Part shown: piece after piece, positions 60,201-64,000 of the stretch
Position numbering within the stretch: the first letter of the stretch is position 1
Layout: the number at the start of each line of letters is the position of its first letter
Origin: Henningerozyma blattae CBS 6284
Taxonomy: Eukaryota > Ascomycota > Saccharomycetes > Saccharomycetales > Saccharomycetaceae
NCBI RefSeq assembly: GCF_000315915.1
Contig: NC_020186.1
Location: 1,426,001 to 1,490,000, forward strand
Direction: 5' to 3'
Length of the DNA stretch: 64,000 nt
Notes under the pieces: model-generated
Told to the model about the DNA's origin: nothing
What the model saw: only the letters and a program-made list of their open reading frames with translations
The model's database searches: none
Translations under genes and position numbers: made by a program

Positions 60201-62333
60201 ATCTACAGTATTTGTAATAAAATCAGAGGATTTTAAAGAATTAGCAGAATTAATGGTAATGACTAAAAGTCCGATAGCATCATTCCCTTGAGTAGCACAC
60301 ATCAATTCATCAATATTAATATCTAATTTATTAGGAGCATACATCATTGGACCTAAAGTACCATTAATAGAGGATTGAACAGCATCTTTAAAACCTGGGA
60401 ATGCTGACATTACATCTAGACCCAATGTATCACCACCTAAAGGTTTCAATACAAAATCGATCTGTGGTGGTTTTAATAATTGTAAAGATACAACCTTAAT
60501 GTTTGGATATACTGAACTAAATTCAAAGAGAAGTCTTACAATACCTGAGACATTTAAATTTTCACAAATGACTTTCAAATCTTTTGAAACAATCCCCTTT
60601 TTAATCTTCAATGATAATACCACTCTTGGTTCAATTCTTTGACTAATTTCTTTTGCAGTCATATCATTAATATCACCTGGTGTAAAGGCAATCGATAAAT
60701 CCATGCAAAATTTTTTACGGCCACCATATTTAGTATAAGTCTTGATGCCATCAATAGAAGGAGCTTTAGATCCCAATGTGAATTCTGTTAATTCCATAGA
60801 ATCTACACCGAACCCTGGATCAATAGTTGCTAAGATGATATTTAATTGATTTTTAACTTCTGTAGACATTACAGGCATAAAAATGATCCAAAATTTTTTC
60901 AAAAAAGAATTTAACCAAGATGTAGATTCCAGTTTAGAAGATAATGTTTCCTTTACTGTGACTCTTTTCAAATCATCTCTAATGTTTCTATTGAATCTTC
61001 TATATTCATTATTATAGATTTGCGCAGTAAAACAAAAGACAATCCCTAAAGAAAGCCAAGAGCAATTCCAATAAGCAAATAACCAAGCAAAAAGACATGT
61101 GACGAAAACCGCTGAGACATTGATATAAACGTCATTATAGAATGTGCCTTTGATATAAGCTTCAATATCTCTTGCTCTCTTTTTGTTAACATGCCCCTTC
61201 CCATCAGCATGAAATTCAGCTACATGTCTCCAGGGATATAATTTATTTTTATCGATTGTATTAATTTTTTTCAAATATTCCTTTTTAAATTTGGGAATTG
61301 ATTGTTTTATCTCCGAAGATTCAACGTGGCTCTTATGCCGTGCAGCTTCCAATTCTTCTAACTTTCTTGGAGAAGGTGCCTTTAATTTTTTATTGACCTT
61401 GGCCATTAAGTGTTTATCTTCATCATATTGTGAATCTGAAATGCTTCTTACATGAACTGATGCTCTCACTAATTTTCTTTCGAAAAAGGGAGAAGTTTCA
61501 ATGCTTTCTGTTCCATTTGAATTGATATTATTTAATGGAGTGGAGGGACTATCTGGATTATCAGGTATCGTTTGGGTAACAATCTTTGGAGTTGCAGGAA
61601 CCATAATATTTGATTCTTCATCTAGAGAGTAAGTATCAGTAGCAGGAGAATTACCATACGAATTCCTACGAGATTTGTCCAATGATTTACGTAATCCTAG
61701 GTTAAACTTTCTTTTCTTCTTATTGGTGCCATCTTCACTCTTTGAAATTGTATTTGTATTACTCCTGGAGACTTTCTCCAATGATCTTCTTATAGAGAAA
61801 CTCTTCCGTCTTTTAGTTTTTTTCTTTTCCTTCTCAGTAATGTTATCTGAAGTAAAATCCATTACTTCAGTAGCTCTTGGACTATCCATTGAATTACTCT
61901 TCCTCTTGCTAATTAGTCTCCTACCACCATGTTTCCTATGTTTCGGAATCTCCAAAAAATCGTTCTTTCCTTTGGAATTATTTATATCCGTAACATTATC
62001 TGAACCTTCTGTGGTAGTTGTTGTATCATTCTGTGAAGAACCATGAATAATTGAATTATTTAAACTAGGACCGTGTATATTAATTGCTTTTTTCAAACCT
62101 AAATGCAAATGATGATGAGAATCATCAGCAGACGAAGACGTCTCATCATGTGGTACATGGAACAAGTGTGATCCAGGGAGATTATGATGATTTTCTTCTT
62201 CGTTTTTCGTTACCGTATCATGGCCTTTCGTGTTTGTATCCTTTGAAGAGCTGTGAGTACCGACAAGCAATTTTTTAGGTAGCCCTTCATGAGTCTCTTT
62301 CTCTTGCAATTTCTCTTTGTGATTAAATATCAT
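57216..62333 (-). CDS. TCB3: Tricalbin Tcb3, ER-plasma membrane tether
   Basis: 1705 residues against 1545 in S. cerevisiae Tcb3. A long basic, Ser/Asn-rich cytosolic N-terminus (about 390 residues) precedes a hydrophobic hairpin that anchors it in the ER (about residues 395-435, VFVTCLFAWLFAYWNCSW). Next are an SMP lipid-transfer domain (about 465-685) and a series of C2 domains starting near residues 690, 897, 1035, 1240 (degenerate) and 1370. Calcium-loop Asp motifs are clear in the third (GDIDPYFKVY) and last (GTSDPYVLIF). Its size separates it from Tcb1 and Tcb2. The order FPR3-RPL6-TCB3 matches YML074C-YML073C-YML072C. Confidence 0.95.
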   Translation of the reverse strand: MIFNHKEKLQEKETHEGLPKKLLVGTHSSSKDTNTKGHDTVTKNEEENHHNLPGSHLFHVPHDETSSSADDSHHHLHLGLKKAINIHGPSLNNSIIHGSSQNDTTTTTEGSDNVTDINNSKGKNDFLEIPKHRKHGGRRLISKRKSNSMDSPRATEVMDFTSDNITEKEKKKTKRRKSFSIRRSLEKVSRSNTNTISKSEDGTNKKKRKFNLGLRKSLDKSRRNSYGNSPATDTYSLDEESNIMVPATPKIVTQTIPDNPDSPSTPLNNINSNGTESIETSPFFERKLVRASVHVRSISDSQYDEDKHLMAKVNKKLKAPSPRKLEELEAARHKSHVESSEIKQSIPKFKKEYLKKINTIDKNKLYPWRHVAEFHADGKGHVNKKRARDIEAYIKGTFYNDVYINVSAVFVTCLFAWLFAYWNCSWLSLGIVFCFTAQIYNNEYRRFNRNIRDDLKRVTVKETLSSKLESTSWLNSFLKKFWIIFMPVMSTEVKNQLNIILATIDPGFGVDSMELTEFTLGSKAPSIDGIKTYTKYGGRKKFCMDLSIAFTPGDINDMTAKEISQRIEPRVVLSLKIKKGIVSKDLKVICENLNVSGIVRLLFEFSSVYPNIKVVSLQLLKPPQIDFVLKPLGGDTLGLDVMSAFPGFKDAVQSSINGTLGPMMYAPNKLDINIDELMCATQGNDAIGLLVITINSANSLKSSDFITNTVDPYIIFKLDKRVNEQIEIDPKTSIKSDTKTPVWNETYYLLINDLKQNLTMLMYDFNDVRTDTFIGEIEFNLMDLLEDPSLKSTTSTLVKNNKPRGNLNYSYTWYPIINTGDDKLFSTNKDAAHEHNADLDSLANERTATTTTTLGSAAFEEVGLDGNVNNANSEENNNNSFDKDADYAHSHQPESDTGICKLSLNSIRNLNTSVTATGRLNPSAVLSLDGKVLRKFRTLKRINEPSWGETYEFFVPSKQEAQLKLEVFHESSSSRSLICEYTAFLDDLISGSGKNADFYQGSPQGDIYMPIQWKPLQVEENSISNNAARTDIGAIRLFVKEVNVISHLDGIGDIDPYFKVYVNKKIMYVSKYHSDCSNPLFNTKVYLPIKSENQVITIELFDYQSVGKDRLVGTTQIAVSNLIKRDKNAGNYICDKIPGPLKKYFLENKDHITTNDYVNCSLIFIPVSKVFSPEEYESIVELEKDLKERRAKFEEKQLLLKNEMEKNPSDWEIVNIKDPFEEDEKALHKKVKMTLKELINCNSGILSFRVYDGKLSQPTAFLQILVDDVVYPAFTSLKAQNGKLIGEIGSVFIRDLSNSIITFRITKKFIVSEPADIINEMTLSTTDFLKAGYMKPITLDYEGNVFDMKFLYNPTIHPLPITESVEDTGYLDLDIISASNLIAADRSGTSDPYVLIFIDGLKMYKSKIVEKTLDPIWNESVKLYIPSRAHSTILIKLYDWDMVSSDDFLGETLLDVSKMEIEETTSWNLNLDTQGSIQLKATFAPQFAKPLLGMNGDIANNTPMRKENHRKRDVIKTPLGVVQGGIGGIFTVVAKTGEFIIDTMDGNIIKIIVHDDDREFSNGSRLTRSRKSSIFSRKMIHGDEDNESLNDGFGQPRYSGHFRRRIRSIGSKIGGNDHLQKFKDHGKGAVSEVNNDFKNFTGKLDDNTNFQRITGPGKQLGKHLGKDFQTMKDDAKNLKSKSLTDVRKHYGSMKFPHLHPEKYIR

Positions 62334-63320
62334 ATTTAATTAACTCTTATTATTGTTTTTATCTTTTTTTTTCTATTTTACAAAAAAGTTTTCAAAACTT
62401 GATCCAACCAGATCTAATAGGTGTTGTTTATACGTTATATATTCTCTAAAAATAGTTCAGAATATTGCGAATATCTTACCAATTTACTGCTTGTATCGTT
62501 GCTTTTTTTTTTTTTACAATTGGATTACATCCAAATATATAATTATAATTATTATTACTTTAATAGCCGCCAGGGAATTGTTAAAAGTAAAATCCCACCC
62601 CATTAATAATTTGTTTATAGAAGGATCTTGACACCCCTACCCCTTGATGATTGCCGCCCTATTTATATCGGAGGCCCCCAATATAGAAACACGGGCAATT
62701 TAGACAACTCACAAGGTTATATACTATTACCCGGCCAATTAATTTTTTATCATCAATAGGCAGATCTAAAGGAAAAAGGAGGCAATATTTTTAACTCCGC
62801 GGAACCGTGGAATAAACATAGCAAATTTTCCGTTTATGGATTTCAGCAAAAAAAATCCGGGTTTTCTGCATGTGATATTTTTTGTCTATTTTGTCAGTTT
62901 TTCGGGTGTTCGAAACTTGGCAAATTCAAAATTTTAATTTTGATCTTCAAGTTACCCTCTCTTAAAATTGCGGAGTGTTTTTTTTATTTTTTGGTTATTT
63001 CCATATTACTCTTACTTAATTGTTTCTATTTAATTATTTCAATGGGTTTAGACTGGGTAAATTTCAACCAAGGGAAAAATGCGGTCATTATTGCCAAACG
63101 CCTGGAAAATAGTAAGTAGCCTTTAGTTCGCTAATTTCATACATATGACTAAAATGAATGAGAACAATGCGAAATGGAAAATGTAGAGAATTAGTTTATA
63201 TCTACTTTGGTTCGTAGTCCTTTTATATAGATGCATATGTACATATTCTAGCTTTTCTGCTCTTTTTTTTTTGTAAACCATTAGAATTCACAAACGTATA
63301 ATAAGTTAAGCAATTCAAGA
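62334..63320. other. TCB3-VMA6 divergent promoter region
   Basis: Nearly 1 kb. It holds a Reb1-type TTACCCG (62727-62733) about in the middle and GC-richer patches (62630-62690, 62790-62820). A 25-codon frame starts at 63048 (MGLDWVNFNQ); it could be an upstream ORF of VMA6 but resembles no family. Confidence 0.5.
62727..62733 (+). promoter_or_regulatory. Reb1-type site TTACCCG
   Basis: An exact Reb1 core in the divergent promoter between TCB3 and VMA6, about 390 bp from the former and 590 bp from the latter. Confidence 0.5.
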
Positions 63321-64000
63321 ATGGAAGGTGTATATTTTAATATTGATAACGGGTTTGTCGAAGGTGTTGTTAGAGGTTATAGAAATGGGTTGTTAACAAA
63401 CAATCAATACATCAATTTGACTCAATGTGATACTTTAGAAGATTTGAAATTACAATTATCTTCGACTGATTATTCCAATTTCCTATCTTCAGTTGCTACT
63501 GAAAATTTAACCACCACTATCATACAAACATTCTTATCAGACAAATTGTTTAATGAGTTTAATTACATCAAAGACCAAACAAGCGGTATAACCAAAAAAT
63601 TCATGGATTACATCACATACGGATATATGATTGATAATGTTGCATTGATGATTACAGGTACTATTCATGAACGTAACAAGGCAGAAATTTTACAACGTTG
63701 TCATCCTTTAGGTTGGTTCGATACTTTACCAACTTTGACTGTAGCAACTGATTTACAAAGTTTATACGATACTGTTTTGATCGATACTCCCTTGGCTCCT
63801 TATTTCTTGGATTGTTTTGATAATGCAGACGAATTAGATGATTTGAACATTGAAATTATCAAGAATAAATTATACAAGGCTTATTTACAAGATTTCAATA
63901 ATTTTGTCACTGAAAAATTACCAGCCCCTGCAAATGAAATCATGTCTGAATTATTAGCTTTCGAAGCTGATAGAAGATCCATCAATATTTCGTTGAATTC
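63321..64000 (+). CDS. VMA6: V-ATPase subunit d (Vma6), 3' end missing
   Basis: Open from ATG 63321 to the window end, about 226 of some 345 residues. The start EGVYFNIDNGFVEGVVRGYRNGLL, the FMDYITYGYMIDNVALMITG helix and LQRCHPLGWFDTLPTL are hallmarks of the V0 subunit d, which links the proton ring to the central stalk at the vacuole membrane. In S. cerevisiae VMA6 (YLR447C) lies next to RPL6B (YLR448W). Its place beside TCB3 again joins the two sister tracks. Confidence 0.97.
   Translation, partial: MEGVYFNIDNGFVEGVVRGYRNGLLTNNQYINLTQCDTLEDLKLQLSSTDYSNFLSSVATENLTTTIIQTFLSDKLFNEFNYIKDQTSGITKKFMDYITYGYMIDNVALMITGTIHERNKAEILQRCHPLGWFDTLPTLTVATDLQSLYDTVLIDTPLAPYFLDCFDNADELDDLNIEIIKNKLYKAYLQDFNNFVTEKLPAPANEIMSELLAFEADRRSINISLN

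Overview
This window is nuclear DNA of a budding yeast of the family Saccharomycetaceae. It is AT-rich (about 30% GC by eye) and gene-dense, almost intronless, and nearly every gene has a recognisable Saccharomyces cerevisiae counterpart. One run of 20 N marks a scaffold join. The gene content (a full-length Argonaute) and the low GC fit the Vanderwaltozyma/Tetrapisispora group best. The species is inferred, not shown.

Layout. 1-4593: CRZ1 (left end cut), SAM50 and CAB2. 4594-11250: a transposon and tRNA zone holding a decayed Ty3/gypsy pol, several LTRs, two divergent tRNA-Ile genes flanking one LTR, the assembly gap and a solo LTR with a target duplication. 11254-25279: UBP1, EXP1, PBI2, AMS1, CDC43, MDM31 and MNS1. 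25595-43007: EFM3, an RSF2/TDA9-type zinc-finger factor behind a GC-rich island, DUS1, a YML079W-type cupin, VPS70, CPR3, an ENT3-like epsin and BET5. 43510-64000: an expanded WAR1, FPR3, AGO1 (Argonaute), intron-containing RPL6, TCB3 and the 5' part of VMA6.

Gene order. Genes that in S. cerevisiae are split between duplicated regions (YNL/YIL, YJR/YML, YML/YLR) are interleaved here on one track. EFM3 and VPS70 (chrX) lie among DUS1, CPR3, BET5 and WAR1 (chrXIII), and TCB3 lies beside VMA6. This is the order expected before the whole-genome duplication, or in a lineage that lost copies independently soon after it. AGO1 lies exactly between FPR3 and RPL6, which are neighbours in S. cerevisiae.

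Biology. The outstanding gene is AGO1. It is intact, carries all four slicer residues, and has arginine-serine-rich N-terminal blocks and an RGG-type insert. The same window holds dead Ty3/gypsy coding sequence and LTRs whose sequence folds into several hairpins, which are plausible sources or targets of small RNAs. Dicer is not in this window. The other genes are core housekeeping: calcineurin signalling, mitochondrial outer-membrane assembly, CoA synthesis, ubiquitin removal, vacuolar hydrolysis, prenylation, ER glycan trimming, tRNA modification, Golgi and endosome traffic, ER-plasma membrane contacts, ribosome and V-ATPase.
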